From: Myxacorys californica WJT36-NPBG1
GTDB lineage: Bacteria > Cyanobacteriota > Cyanobacteriia > Leptolyngbyales > Leptolyngbyaceae
Direction: 5' to 3'
DNA: 64,000 nucleotides
Assembly: GCA_019359315.1 (NCBI GenBank)
Contig: JAHHHO010000024.1
Location: forward strand, 1 to 64,000
Numbering within the stretch: position 1 is the first letter of the stretch; each line of letters starts with the position of its first letter. The position numbers and the translations under genes are program-made. Positions 56,187 to 64,000 of this stretch are shown here, one piece after another. A model generated the notes under the pieces. It did not search any database. It was not told where the DNA came from and saw only the letters and a program-made list of their open reading frames with translations.

Positions 56187-56978
56187 ATGAATTCCGGTTC
56201 TGATCCTTCTGATGTTGAAAAATCTGTTGAAGTCGAGGAGGATTTAGGCAATCAAACGGAAACGCTGTCTAAACAAAGTCGAATTATTAGTAAAGTATTG
56301 GCCCCAGCAGTGCGGCTGTGGTTGCGATCGCAGGTCGAACACATTGAAGACTTGCAGGTAGAGATCGAAGCGGGCGATCGTCAGATTCTTGGTGGTCATA
56401 TTCGACAGATCGCCCTTTCTGCTCAAAAAGCGGTCTATCGTGGGCTGCACCTCACACGGGTTCGCTTAACTGGACAGAACATTCGCGTCAATTTGGGGCA
56501 AATTGCTCGGGGAAAGCCGATGCGATTGTTGGAACCCGTGCCGATTGAAGGAACGCTTTTGCTGCAAGAAGCTGACCTGAATGCGTCTGCAAATGCGCCC
56601 TTACTTAAAGCCGGAGTGACTCAATTTTTAGTAACGTTGCTCAGATCAAGCGGTTCTGAGGTAGAAGAACCAGCGCTCAATCTTCAGAACTTAAAGATTC
56701 GATTGGAAGAGAATCAGATTGTGTTGGCGGCTGCGTTGATTTCGCGCAGTGGAACCGAGAATGCGATCGCAATTCGCTCTGGATTTGAGATGGGTGCGCC
56801 AAATCTTCTCAAGCTCGTCAATCCCCACTGGTTGCCTCATGCGGGTGCGAAACGTGGACTCGCAATTCACGATCTCGACGGCTACGAATTTGATTTGGGT
56901 AAGGATACCGAAATTCAGGACTTGAAACTGGAGACGGGACAGCTTTCGTGTCGAGCAAAGCTGTTGGTGAGATCGTGA
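56187..56978 (+). CDS. DUF2993 domain-containing protein
   Basis: 263 aa from the ATG at 56187 (MNSGSDPSDVEKSVEVEEDL); the upstream frame from 56100 is Cys/Phe-rich and not conserved. DUF2993 (about 50-260): SKVLAPAVRLWLRSQVEHIE, DRQILGGHIRQIALSAQKAV and GKPMRLLEPVPIEGTLLLQE. The family forms an extended beta structure of lipid-transfer type and is found in cyanobacteria and actinobacteria, usually with a membrane anchor, absent here. Function unknown. It converges on cdsA. Confidence 0.85.
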   Translation: MNSGSDPSDVEKSVEVEEDLGNQTETLSKQSRIISKVLAPAVRLWLRSQVEHIEDLQVEIEAGDRQILGGHIRQIALSAQKAVYRGLHLTRVRLTGQNIRVNLGQIARGKPMRLLEPVPIEGTLLLQEADLNASANAPLLKAGVTQFLVTLLRSSGSEVEEPALNLQNLKIRLEENQIVLAAALISRSGTENAIAIRSGFEMGAPNLLKLVNPHWLPHAGAKRGLAIHDLDGYEFDLGKDTEIQDLKLETGQLSCRAKLLVRS

Positions 56979-57020
56979 GCGGTAAGCCGTTTTGTTAATA
57001 CGATGCAGGATTTCTACGGC

Positions 57021-57890
57021 TCAATTGGGCAATAGCGGTAAGACCAGCGTGACAAAGTAATAGACTAACGGAGCCGTAAACACATAGCTATCCGCGCGAT
57101 CGAGGATGCCACCATGTCCAGGAATCAGTTGTCCAGAATCTTTTACTCCCGCATCGCGTTTCATCATCGATTCGGTCAAATCGCCGAGTAGACTGGCAAC
57201 CCCAATCAATAAGCCTAGTAAAACACCTGTGATTGGCCATCCTGACCAATCGAGATACCACGATCCGGCAACACCGACTGCAACACTAGCAGAGACTCCA
57301 AAGACTGCCCCTTCAACCGTCTTCTTGGGACTGATATCTGACAGGCGGGTGCGCCCGATCCATTTACCGATAAAGTAAGCGCCAATATCTGCTGCCCAAA
57401 TACAGAGAAAGGCGAGAAAGGTGTGGGTCAGTCCTTTTGGCAAAGCGTCTAAACCCTGCCAAGAGGTGAGCCAGAATCCATCAAGCGGAATGTTGCTCAG
57501 TTCCGCTTGACCGAGCGATCGCAGCCGCACCCAGTAACTCGGCAAATAGCCGCAGTAGAACAAGCCCATGATCGAGGTGGAAATATCTGCGATCGTGGCT
57601 AGTTTGGGCTGAAACAGCAGATAGAAACAGATAAACGTTCCGGCGACTGGGAAAATAGCATCTGCCAGCGAGGGATTTAAGTTTGAGACGATCAGTAAAA
57701 TTTGGCTGACGACTAATGTTGTTTTGGCAGCGGGGACAATGCCTTTCGCACGCGCAAGCTGAAAGTATTCGAGTTGCCCAAGATAAATAATGATGCCGAA
57801 ACAGACCGTGAAATACCAGCCACCCATGAGAATCATGGCTAGAGCAAGTACGATCGCGACAACTCCACTAAAAATTCGAGACCAAGGCAT
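57021..57890 (-). CDS. cdsA: Phosphatidate cytidylyltransferase
   Basis: 289 aa, about eight membrane helices. It makes CDP-diacylglycerol from phosphatidate and CTP for phosphatidylglycerol, the only thylakoid phospholipid. The CDS signature is intact near the C-terminus: [20 protein letters not shown] then [20 protein letters not shown] with the catalytic Asp residues. [20 protein letters not shown] and [12 protein letters not shown] are also present. Normal family length. Confidence 0.95.
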   Translation of the reverse strand: MPWSRIFSGVVAIVLALAMILMGGWYFTVCFGIIIYLGQLEYFQLARAKGIVPAAKTTLVVSQILLIVSNLNPSLADAIFPVAGTFICFYLLFQPKLATIADISTSIMGLFYCGYLPSYWVRLRSLGQAELSNIPLDGFWLTSWQGLDALPKGLTHTFLAFLCIWAADIGAYFIGKWIGRTRLSDISPKKTVEGAVFGVSASVAVGVAGSWYLDWSGWPITGVLLGLLIGVASLLGDLTESMMKRDAGVKDSGQLIPGHGGILDRADSYVFTAPLVYYFVTLVLPLLPN

Positions 57891-58071
57891 ATAAACTAAC
57901 CGTGCGTGAAGGGAACTTGGTCTAATCTCAACTTGATCAACGGCGACTTTGCTCTCAAAAAATTAATGTCAGGTTAAGCAGGTTAAGGGTTGCTTTGGAA
58001 TACTTTATCAATGATCTGTAAGCAATAGTAAATGCTGAATGAATATTTAAACTTTTATTGGTATTAACCCG

Positions 58072-58674
58072 TCAATTCATTTTCTCTCCACTTAACACGA
58101 AAATTGGATCGACTGCCGCAAACGTTTGACTTGTGCCACGAGTTTCCAAACGATTAATGGCAGATTGCACAACTTCAATGTTGCGAGCATGAAGTTCAGC
58201 GAAGCTTTCTGAAATTTTATAAAGGGTTTCTAAGTTAGCCGCCGTAGCCACAACACGCCCATGTGGTTTAAGGTGCTGCCACACTTCTTTGAGAATATCT
58301 TTGATGGACCGTCCACCCTCAATGCAGACGCGATCGGGAGCGCTGGTTAACGTTTTTAGACAGTCGGGAGCGCTGCCTTCAACGATGCTGACGTTTTTGA
58401 CCCCGAAGCGATCGCAGTTACGACGAATCAGATTAGCCACATCTTCATCTCGCTCGATCGCGATGATTTGCCCACCAGGACACAATAAACCTGCTTCGAC
58501 CGGAATTGTTCCGGTTCCGGCTCCAATGTCCCACAACACGGAATCGGGTTTGAGCCGTAGTTGACAGAGCAAGAGCAGCCGAATCTCTCGTTGACTCATC
58601 GGAATGCCAGGCAGGTTCTCAAATAAATCATCAGGAATGCCAGGGGTGACGTAAGACCAAAGCGGAGAAGTCAT
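58072..58674 (-). CDS. cbiT: Precorrin-6Y C15-methyltransferase/decarboxylase subunit CbiT
   Basis: 200 aa, class I SAM methyltransferase of cobalamin (or pseudocobalamin) corrin-ring synthesis. Motif I VLWDIGAGTGTIPVEAGLL, IIAIERDEDVANLIRRNC, and the CbiT-specific GIPMSQREIRLLLL and DRVCIEGGRSIKDIL segments are visible. In many organisms it is fused to CbiE as CobL; here it is separate. No other cobalamin gene or cobalamin riboswitch sequence was seen in the window. Confidence 0.92.
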   Translation of the reverse strand: MTSPLWSYVTPGIPDDLFENLPGIPMSQREIRLLLLCQLRLKPDSVLWDIGAGTGTIPVEAGLLCPGGQIIAIERDEDVANLIRRNCDRFGVKNVSIVEGSAPDCLKTLTSAPDRVCIEGGRSIKDILKEVWQHLKPHGRVVATAANLETLYKISESFAELHARNIEVVQSAINRLETRGTSQTFAAVDPIFVLSGEKMN

Positions 58675-59268
58675 AGGGGTAAGTCTTGACTTAAATAGAG
58701 CTTTATTCAGTGGAATTTTAGAGAATAGTTGAAGGTTGTGCAGTCAAGTCCCTTCATCGTAATTGGGAGACATCAAAACATCACAAGCGGTAAGCTGCAA
58801 CTTTTTTCTCAAATGACTAAAGTTCGCTTTGCCGAGGAATGCAGACCCAAAATTAAGAAACACGACGCCAAAATCAAGGAATCTTTCTGCATATCAAGTA
58901 ACGAAAACTTGAATCGAGAAATGCTTCTGTTGAATTAAGTAATGCTTATGCAGAACCCAAATAATGGAAGCCGAAATCGACAAACGCTTATCGAAAATTG
59001 AATAACAGAAGCCGAAATCAGCAAATGCTTCTGTGAATTAAGTAATGTTTATGCAAAACGGACTAATAGAAGTTGAAACACGATAAACGCTTATCAAAAA
59101 TCAAGTAGCGGAGAACTGAATTAACAAACGCGATGGGCGAAAACTATCTGAAGTAGTACCGTGTCGTAATATGACACAGCATGGAAGCTAATCAACAGGT
59201 CTACACCACTACCTACCCGTTCTAAAGAACTTGGAAGAGCCAGAACCCTGTTTCTGTCGTTCACGTAT
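58675..59268. other. Repeat-containing gene-free stretch
   Basis: 594 bp between cbiT and the decarboxylase-type gene. The left part probably holds the cbiT promoter. The centre carries degenerate interspersed repeats (58919-59108). A 69-aa frame at 58729-58938 is Lys/Asn-rich, runs into the first repeat unit and has no homology I recognise. Nothing else was seen. Confidence 0.5.
58919..59108. repeat. Degenerate interspersed repeats, composite period about 104 bp
   Basis: A motif close to AAAYGCTTMT followed after a few bases by AAWTnAARTAA recurs at 58919, 58982, 59023 and 59085. Spacings are 63, 41 and 62, so the composite unit is about 104 bp, present about twice. CAGAAGC (59006) and GCTTCTG (59027) can pair, so the units may fold into hairpins. 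Looser matches lie upstream near 58880. Confidence 0.65.
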
Positions 59269-60732
59269 TTACTGAACGACACGCAATGTCTTAAGCATGG
59301 GATCTGCACACCCTGTAATGAAACCACCTGATTTAAGAACGTATTGCAAAGCATTGATAGCGTCTTGAGTAATGAATTCTCCGGGCATCAGAATGGGAAT
59401 GCCAGGTGGATAAGGGCAAACAAGTTCTGTAGAGATGCGATCGCACGCTTGATCGGTCGAAATCATTTCGCTTCGAGCAAAAAACGCTTCACGGGGAGAC
59501 ATTGCCTGCTTTTCATTCAACAACTTTCCATATCCCACAGATATCCCATCCGCTCCTTGCGAAGCATGGCTGGAGGCATCTGCTGCCAACGTTTCCCACG
59601 CTGCAACCAACCGATCGACATCTGTTTCCGTATTGCCCAAACTAAAAATAAAGGTGACATGCCGTAAAGACGGCAATTCTGCCGTTACATCTAGCTGCTG
59701 ATGCAGAATTTCGTCTGCCGTAAATCCATCTATGCCTAAGTTAGAAACCGTTACAGTCAATCGAGTCCGATCGAGGGCATAGAATCCAGCTGTCGTTGCC
59801 TGTTCAGGATTTAGGGTTGCTAATTTTGGAATGGCTTGCAGCCGCGATCGCGCTTCATCCGCTAACCGTAGAGTCTGATCCATCAACTCCTGTCCCTCAG
59901 TTGCCATCTGCCCTCGTGCCGCGTCTAACGAGGCTAGAAGCAAATAACTCGGACTTGTCGATTGAACAAGCTGCAACGATTGCGAAACGCGATCGCGATC
60001 AATTCGATCTCCCTGAACATGCAGCATCGAAGCCTGCGTCAGGGCTGATAAGGTTTTGTGCGTTGATTGCACAGTTAAATCGGCTCCTGCTTGTAGTGCA
60101 GACATTGGTAAATCAGCATGAAACGCAAAGTGCGCTCCGTGAGCTTCATCCACGATTAATGGAAGGTTGTATCGGTGAGTCAGATCTGCGATCGCTTCAA
60201 CATGACCGCAGACACCAAAATACGTGGGATAGATCATCAGCACGGCTTTTGCATCAGGGTGCTGCACTAACGCAGTTGCCACCGTTTCAGGCGTAATACT
60301 ATGAGCGAGATCTAAGATCGGATCGTATTCGGGATGAATAAACACTGGAATTGCACCAGAGAGAATCAGAGCCGCGATCGCAGATTGATGCGCATTGCGC
60401 GGCAGAATAATTTTCTCGCCAGGAGCACACGTTGCTAGGATCGCGGCCATAATTCCGCAGGTCGAGCCATTCGCAAGAAACCAAGTTCGGTCTGCTCCAA
60501 ACGTTTGCGCGGCTAATGCTTGCGCTTCGGCAATCACGCCTTGAGGCGCAAATAAATTATCGAGTTCGGGCAATTCGGGCAAGTCAGCCTGAAAGACTTG
60601 AGAGCCGAGGAGATGGGTGAGTGCGATCGCGCTGCCAACTCCACGCTTATGCCCTGGCGCATAGAAGGAAGCGTGCGATTTGAGGGAGCAAGCGGTCAGA
60701 GCCTCTAATAGTGGCAAGCGAACATTAAGCAT
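59269..60732 (-). CDS. PLP-dependent Orn/Lys/Arg decarboxylase-type enzyme
   Basis: 487 aa from the ATG at 60732; a GTG three codons earlier is the alternative. Fold-type I, cytosolic. Motifs: FYAPGHKRGVGSAIALTHLL, TWFLANGSTCGIMAAILATC, LPLIVDEAHGAHFAFH (cofactor Asp and His) and TVQSTHKTLSALTQASML with the PLP Lys. The group 3 decarboxylase C-terminal domain is short, with ISTELVCPYPPGIPILMPGE. Such cyanobacterial proteins are annotated as lysine, ornithine or arginine decarboxylases; the substrate is not settled. Confidence 0.85.
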   Translation of the reverse strand: MLNVRLPLLEALTACSLKSHASFYAPGHKRGVGSAIALTHLLGSQVFQADLPELPELDNLFAPQGVIAEAQALAAQTFGADRTWFLANGSTCGIMAAILATCAPGEKIILPRNAHQSAIAALILSGAIPVFIHPEYDPILDLAHSITPETVATALVQHPDAKAVLMIYPTYFGVCGHVEAIADLTHRYNLPLIVDEAHGAHFAFHADLPMSALQAGADLTVQSTHKTLSALTQASMLHVQGDRIDRDRVSQSLQLVQSTSPSYLLLASLDAARGQMATEGQELMDQTLRLADEARSRLQAIPKLATLNPEQATTAGFYALDRTRLTVTVSNLGIDGFTADEILHQQLDVTAELPSLRHVTFIFSLGNTETDVDRLVAAWETLAADASSHASQGADGISVGYGKLLNEKQAMSPREAFFARSEMISTDQACDRISTELVCPYPPGIPILMPGEFITQDAINALQYVLKSGGFITGCADPMLKTLRVVQ

Positions 60733-60859
60733 GATCAACACGCATATTGAACTTAACGGATATTAACGGAACCGCCGTTCCTGCATCTCTCTGGGCAGAT
60801 GTTTCCCGCCCAACTTCCTTTCTAGGTTAGGAACGTCAAGTAATTCGTTAGGATATTCT

Positions 60860-61060
60860 ATGGTTAATCCGCCGACCATTCCCGATCCAACGGTTCCCGA
60901 TCCGGCTCCTAGCCCAACTCCCGAACCGTTTCCCAAGCCCGATCCGTTCCCGTCGCCTGTACCGGAACCCATTCCCTCTCCCGCCCCGGAACCTGTGCCG
61001 TCGCCTGTACCGGAGCCTGTTCCCACTCCCGTCCCTCAAACCATACCGGGACCTGTTTAA
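60860..61060 (+). CDS. Small Pro-rich repeat peptide
   Basis: 66 aa ending right before ychF. After MVNPPTIPDPTVPDPAPSPT it repeats (E/D)P(F/I/V)PxPxP units such as PVPEPVPTPVPQ. About 40% of residues are Pro. A run like this forms an extended polyproline II rod. The start is preceded by AGGA at 7 bp, which supports the plus strand. The minus strand also stays open as a Gly/Ser-rich frame, the natural complement of Pro codons, so coding is not proven. Function unknown; possibly envelope-linked, though there is no signal peptide. Confidence 0.5.
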   Translation: MVNPPTIPDPTVPDPAPSPTPEPFPKPDPFPSPVPEPIPSPAPEPVPSPVPEPVPTPVPQTIPGPV

Positions 61061-61085
61061 CCGTTTGTATCTCACCTACCTAACT

Positions 61086-62177
61086 ATGCTAAGAGCCGGG
61101 ATTGTTGGACTCCCCAACGTTGGAAAATCAACTTTATTTAATGCGGTGGTTGCCAATGCCAAAGCCCAAGCCGCCAACTATCCCTTCTGTACGATTGAGC
61201 CAAATGTCGGTATTGTCGCCGTCCCTGACGATCGGCTAAAAGTCTTAGCCAATATTTCTAGCTCAGCCGAGATTTTGCCAGCACGAGTCGAATTTGTGGA
61301 CATCGCTGGATTAGTGAAAGGTGCAAGCCGCGGGGAAGGCTTGGGCAACCAATTTCTCGCCAACATTCGAGAAGTCGATGCGATCGTACATGTGGTGCGC
61401 TGCTTTGAAGATGACGACGTGATTCACGTTTCCGGCTCGGTTGATCCGGTGCGCGACATTGAAGTGATCAATCTCGAACTAGGACTGGCTGATTTAGATC
61501 AAGTCGAGCGCCGAATTGAACGTGCCCGGAAGCAGTCTCGCACCAGCAAAGAAGCTCAAATCGAAACGGGCGCACTCGAAAAGTTGATTCCAGTCCTCAA
61601 CGAAGGGAAACCCGCACGTCAAGTCAGTCTCACCGAAGAGGAAGAAGATCTGATCAAACCACTCGGATTGCTGACTCGCAAGCCGATTATCTATGCCACA
61701 AATGTTTCTGAAGATGACCTGGCAACAGGTAACGAATGGGTTGAGCAGGTGAGAGCGCTCGCCGCTCAAGAAAACGCTCAAGTCGTGGTGGTGTCGGCTC
61801 AAGTTGAATCGGAACTCGTGGAATTGCCAGAGAGCGATCGCGCCGATTTTCTAGAATCGCTAGGCGTCGAAGAAGGCGGGCTAAAGTCACTCATCCGCGC
61901 GACTTACGAACTGTTGGGACTGCGAACCTACTTCACGACCGGGCCAAAAGAAACCCGCGCCTGGACAATTCACGCGGGCATGTTAGCGCCTCAAGCCGCA
62001 GGCGTCATTCACACAGATTTTGAGCGGGGCTTTATTCGTGCCGAAACCGTAGCTTACAAAGACTTAGTAGCCACAGGCTCAATGGCAGGAGCCAAAGAAA
62101 AAGGCTTGGTTCGCAGTGAAGGCAAAGAATACGTCGTTCAAGAAGGCGATGTATTGTTATTCCGCTTTAATGTGTAA
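61086..62177 (+). CDS. ychF: Redox-regulated ATPase/GTPase YchF (Ola1 family)
   Basis: 363 aa from the ATG at 61086, the standard length; the seven earlier codons are not conserved. Obg-like P-loop: [21 protein letters not shown]3 [20 protein letters not shown], and G4 replaced by ATNVSEDD (NxxE), which explains the ATP preference of the family. The helical coiled-coil and the TGS domain ([20 protein letters not shown]) follow. YchF binds ribosomes and tunes stress responses. Confidence 0.96.
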   Translation: MLRAGIVGLPNVGKSTLFNAVVANAKAQAANYPFCTIEPNVGIVAVPDDRLKVLANISSSAEILPARVEFVDIAGLVKGASRGEGLGNQFLANIREVDAIVHVVRCFEDDDVIHVSGSVDPVRDIEVINLELGLADLDQVERRIERARKQSRTSKEAQIETGALEKLIPVLNEGKPARQVSLTEEEEDLIKPLGLLTRKPIIYATNVSEDDLATGNEWVEQVRALAAQENAQVVVVSAQVESELVELPESDRADFLESLGVEEGGLKSLIRATYELLGLRTYFTTGPKETRAWTIHAGMLAPQAAGVIHTDFERGFIRAETVAYKDLVATGSMAGAKEKGLVRSEGKEYVVQEGDVLLFRFNV

Positions 62178-62232
62178 ACACTGAAGCCATGCCAGTGTAA
62201 AGATTGGTACGCGGCTCAGCAATATTACGGAA

Positions 62233-62245
62233 GGTTGTGTATAAT
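62233..62245 (+). promoter_or_regulatory. Extended -10 promoter of the candidate RNA
   Basis: TATAAT at 62240-62245 is preceded by TG two bases upstream (TGTGTATAAT), the extended -10 form that needs little -35 contact. A transcript is predicted to start at about 62251. No strong -35 hexamer is present around 62217-62222. Confidence 0.65.
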
Positions 62246-62250
62246 TACAG

Positions 62251-62353
62251 GTAGAAAGGTTTCGCGGAAGCCTCAAAGCTGAATTTCTACGCCTAATCCA
62301 ACGGTTTGGATTTCATAGCACCTCGATCTCACGATCGGGGTCTTTTAATTTTT
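62251..62353 (+). ncRNA. Candidate structured small RNA or attenuated leader
   Basis: A compact set of helices between ychF and the ArsA-like gene. Helix 1 closes 62251-62257 (GTAGAAA) with 62284-62290 (TTTCTAC) around a hairpin 62258-62263/62267-62272 (GGTTTC GCG GAAGCC). Helix 2 is 62295-62301/62306-62312 (AATCCAA CGGT TTGGATT). Helix 3 is 62321-62328/62333-62340 followed by a T-rich tail to 62353, an intrinsic terminator. A TATAAT box lies just upstream. There is no open frame inside. It matches no cyanobacterial RNA family I recognise (not Yfr1, Yfr2, 6S, tmRNA or SRP). The third helix may also terminate ychF. Confidence 0.65.
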
Positions 62354-62445
62354 ACCTCATCCCTCATCCTTACTCCCTCATCCTCCAGTCGTGTGTGACA
62401 ATAGGGTTAAAGAATGTAAACATTTCTCATATAGGACTCGATACC

Positions 62446-63636
62446 ATGCGTGTAATCCTCATGACAGGCAAAGGCGGCGTCGGTAAAACCTCGGTGGCTG
62501 CCGCAACTGGACTTCGCTGTGCCGAATTAGGATATCGAACGCTGGTATTGAGTACCGACCCGGCTCACTCATTAGCTGACAGCTTCGATCTTGAATTAGG
62601 ACACGAACCAAGAGAAGTGCGTCCGAATCTTTGGGGAGCCGAACTCGACGCCCTTATGGAGCTTGAAGGGAACTGGGGAGCCGTCAAGCGTTACATCACC
62701 CAAGTTTTGCAAGCTCGCGGACTCGAAGGGGTTCAGGCAGAAGAGTTAGCCATCCTGCCGGGCATGGACGAGATTTTTGGACTCGTGCGAATGAAGCGGC
62801 ACTACGACGAAGGCGAGTTTGATGTACTGATCATCGATTCTGCCCCCACTGGAACCGCTTTGCGGCTACTGAGTCTACCGGAAGTGGGAGGGTGGTACAT
62901 GCGAAAATTCTACAAGCCGTTTCAGGGGATTTCGGTCGTGTTACGTCCGTTAGTTGAGCCAATCTTTCGCCCGATCGCCGGGTTTTCGCTGCCCGACAAA
63001 GAAGTAATGGACGCGCCTTACGAGTTTTACGAACAAATCGAAGCGCTGGAAAAGGTTCTGACTGACCCCACCAAAACTACCGTGCGACTCGTAATGAACC
63101 CCGAAAAAATGGTGATTAAAGAATCGCTGCGTGCCCATGCTTATCTGAGTCTTTACAACGTTGCCACTGATCTCGTTGTTGCGAACCGGATCATTCCTGA
63201 CTCTGTTTCCGATCCGTTCTTCCAAGGTTGGAAGGCACAGCAGCAGGGCTATCGCCAAGAGATTCACGACAATTTTCTACCGTTGCCTGTGAAGGAAGTG
63301 CCGCTTTATTCTAAGGAAATGTGTGGCTTAGAATCGCTCGATCGCTTAAAAGAAACGCTCTATCCCGACAACGAAGACCCGACGCAAATTTATTACAAAG
63401 AAACAACACTACGAGTCGTTCAAGATCAAAATCAGTACAGCTTGGAGCTTTACTTGCCTGGAATCGCTAAGGATCAGGTTGAGCTAAGCAAAACGGGTGA
63501 TGAATTGAATGTCCGAATTGGAAATCATCGCCGTAATTTGGTTCTGCCGCAAGCGTTGGCAGCTCTGCAACCATCTGGAGCCAAAATGGAAGACGATTAT
63601 CTCAAGATTCGCTTTTCTGACCCGGCCAAGGTTTGA
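62446..63636 (+). CDS. ArsA/Get3-like ATPase with C-terminal HSP20-like domain
   Basis: 396 aa from the ATG at 62446 ([20 protein letters not shown]), with AGGA nearby; the GTG 17 codons earlier lies before the conserved start. Deviant Walker A is GKGGVGKT, with switch [20 protein letters not shown] and switch [22 protein letters not shown]. The C-terminal 80 residues ([20 protein letters not shown] and on) are an ArsA_HSP20-type beta domain. Not linked to arsenic genes here. Cyanobacterial members resemble Get3/TRC40 and may target tail-anchored or other membrane proteins. Confidence 0.88.
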   Translation: MRVILMTGKGGVGKTSVAAATGLRCAELGYRTLVLSTDPAHSLADSFDLELGHEPREVRPNLWGAELDALMELEGNWGAVKRYITQVLQARGLEGVQAEELAILPGMDEIFGLVRMKRHYDEGEFDVLIIDSAPTGTALRLLSLPEVGGWYMRKFYKPFQGISVVLRPLVEPIFRPIAGFSLPDKEVMDAPYEFYEQIEALEKVLTDPTKTTVRLVMNPEKMVIKESLRAHAYLSLYNVATDLVVANRIIPDSVSDPFFQGWKAQQQGYRQEIHDNFLPLPVKEVPLYSKEMCGLESLDRLKETLYPDNEDPTQIYYKETTLRVVQDQNQYSLELYLPGIAKDQVELSKTGDELNVRIGNHRRNLVLPQALAALQPSGAKMEDDYLKIRFSDPAKV

Positions 63637-63706
63637 TCGTCGCCTTGTATTTGAGCGATCGCGATTTGAATGTCTGTTTCGCGTGATTTGGTTGCGATCG
63701 CTCTAA

Positions 63707-64000
63707 TTACTTGATAGATCCTAAGAAAAGAATCCAACAGCCTCCATTTAGGAATGCGGTTAATACGGCTCCAATAATGACACCTTTCATGAGTCCAAAT
63801 TGCCGTTTGCGGTTTAGATAAATCACTAACGAATCACATAGACCAATTGAGCAACGCCCCAACCAATCAAGGCAAACGTTGGAAGCGCAAGAATATTATT
63901 AAACGGGGAAGGTAGCGATCGCGCAACAGAGAAAATCAGTTGCGCCACGATCGCACCAACAAAAAGCGCAAGAATATGCACTCCAAATAGTAGAAGAACG
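63707..64000 (-). pseudogene. Small membrane-protein gene, apparently frameshifted and cut by the window end
   Basis: Frame 1 enters from the right edge and reads LLLFGVHILALFVGAIVAQL, later FALIGWGVAQLVYVIR and then TAG (63828-63826). An overlapping frame begins at once (GTG in TAGTG) and reads IYLNRKRQFGLMKGVIIGAV then LTAFLNGGCWILFLGSIK, stop at 63707. Joined, they form a continuous membrane protein of a type I recall in cyanobacteria (YVIPLxxxxKRxxxxxxxKGxIIGAxLT). One missing base near 63828 would explain this. Alternatives are a sequencing error or two translationally coupled genes. Function unknown. Confidence 0.55.

Noticed and set aside
58729-58938. 69-aa frame after cbiT
   Set aside because: Overlaps the degenerate repeat array, Lys/Asn-rich, no start signals.
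60763-61026. Gly/Ser-rich minus-strand frame opposite the Pro-rich peptide
   Set aside because: It is the expected complement of Pro-rich codons, and the plus strand has the better ribosome-binding site.

Overview
The window is cyanobacterial chromosome, most likely from a filamentous, Leptolyngbya-like lineage; the genus is an inference. The signs are the very frequent HIP1 octamer GCGATCGC and many cyanobacteria-restricted genes: CRR6 (NDH-1 assembly), NblR (phycobilisome degradation control), Ycf39 (photosystem II assembly), petM (cytochrome b6f), a cyanobacterial-type Hfq, SigG with its anti-sigma factor, a c-di-nucleotide-type ComFB protein, and the DUF4327, DUF2949, DUF4912, DUF2993 and DUF2157 families. 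No rRNA, tRNA, CRISPR array or prophage was seen.

Layout. 1-1.9 kb is a transposase graveyard: four fragments of at least three transposase types abut in alternating orientation. 2.2-6.1 kb holds a Tat-exported PhoX-like protein and a repeat-rich secreted protein whose signal peptide seems to have lost its start. 6-15 kb is mixed housekeeping (aldo/keto reductase, coaD with an overlapping DivIVA-like coiled-coil gene, map, a CHAD protein, a LivH permease, purN, a sugar ABC permease). 15-26 kb has a GDYXXLXY/DUF2157 membrane pair, a histidine kinase with Gln at the phospho-acceptor position, CRR6, recJ, a tandem UspA protein, a PEP-CTERM protein, a fasciclin protein and an MFS exporter. 26-33 kb has a J-domain/pentapeptide-repeat fusion, then an exopolysaccharide block: a Wza-like SLBB export protein with three GT4 glycosyltransferases on one strand. 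33-47 kb holds DUF192, nblR, nadK, ycf39, a SmtB/ZiaR-type zinc sensor, petM, pdxA, DUF4327, dapF, hfq, a Kef-type antiporter, comFB, an L,D-transpeptidase and the sigG/anti-sigma locus. 47-64 kb is mainly housekeeping (leuS, a squalene/phytoene synthase-like gene, typA, DUF4912, DUF2993, cdsA, cbiT, an Orn/Lys/Arg decarboxylase-type gene, ychF, an ArsA/Get3-like ATPase), ending in an apparently frameshifted membrane-protein gene.

Most genes stand alone or in pairs. Clear translational coupling occurs in the exopolysaccharide block (GTGA and 1-nt overlaps) and at DUF192/nblR. Three short genes of under 60 codons were read directly from the DNA: petM (34 aa), a 58-aa charged protein at 14.6 kb and a 58-aa secreted peptide at 45.2 kb just before sigG.

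The strongest unexplained signal is at 62.24-62.35 kb, between ychF and the ArsA-like gene: an extended -10 promoter followed by three well-formed stem-loops, the last an intrinsic terminator. This looks like an undescribed small RNA of about 100 nt or an attenuated leader. Other leads are the His-to-Gln kinase, a cluster of GGGATC motifs with a 15-bp inverted repeat at 55.8-56.1 kb, degenerate interspersed repeats at 58.9-59.1 kb, and a perfect 69-bp tandem duplication across a stop codon at 31.6 kb.
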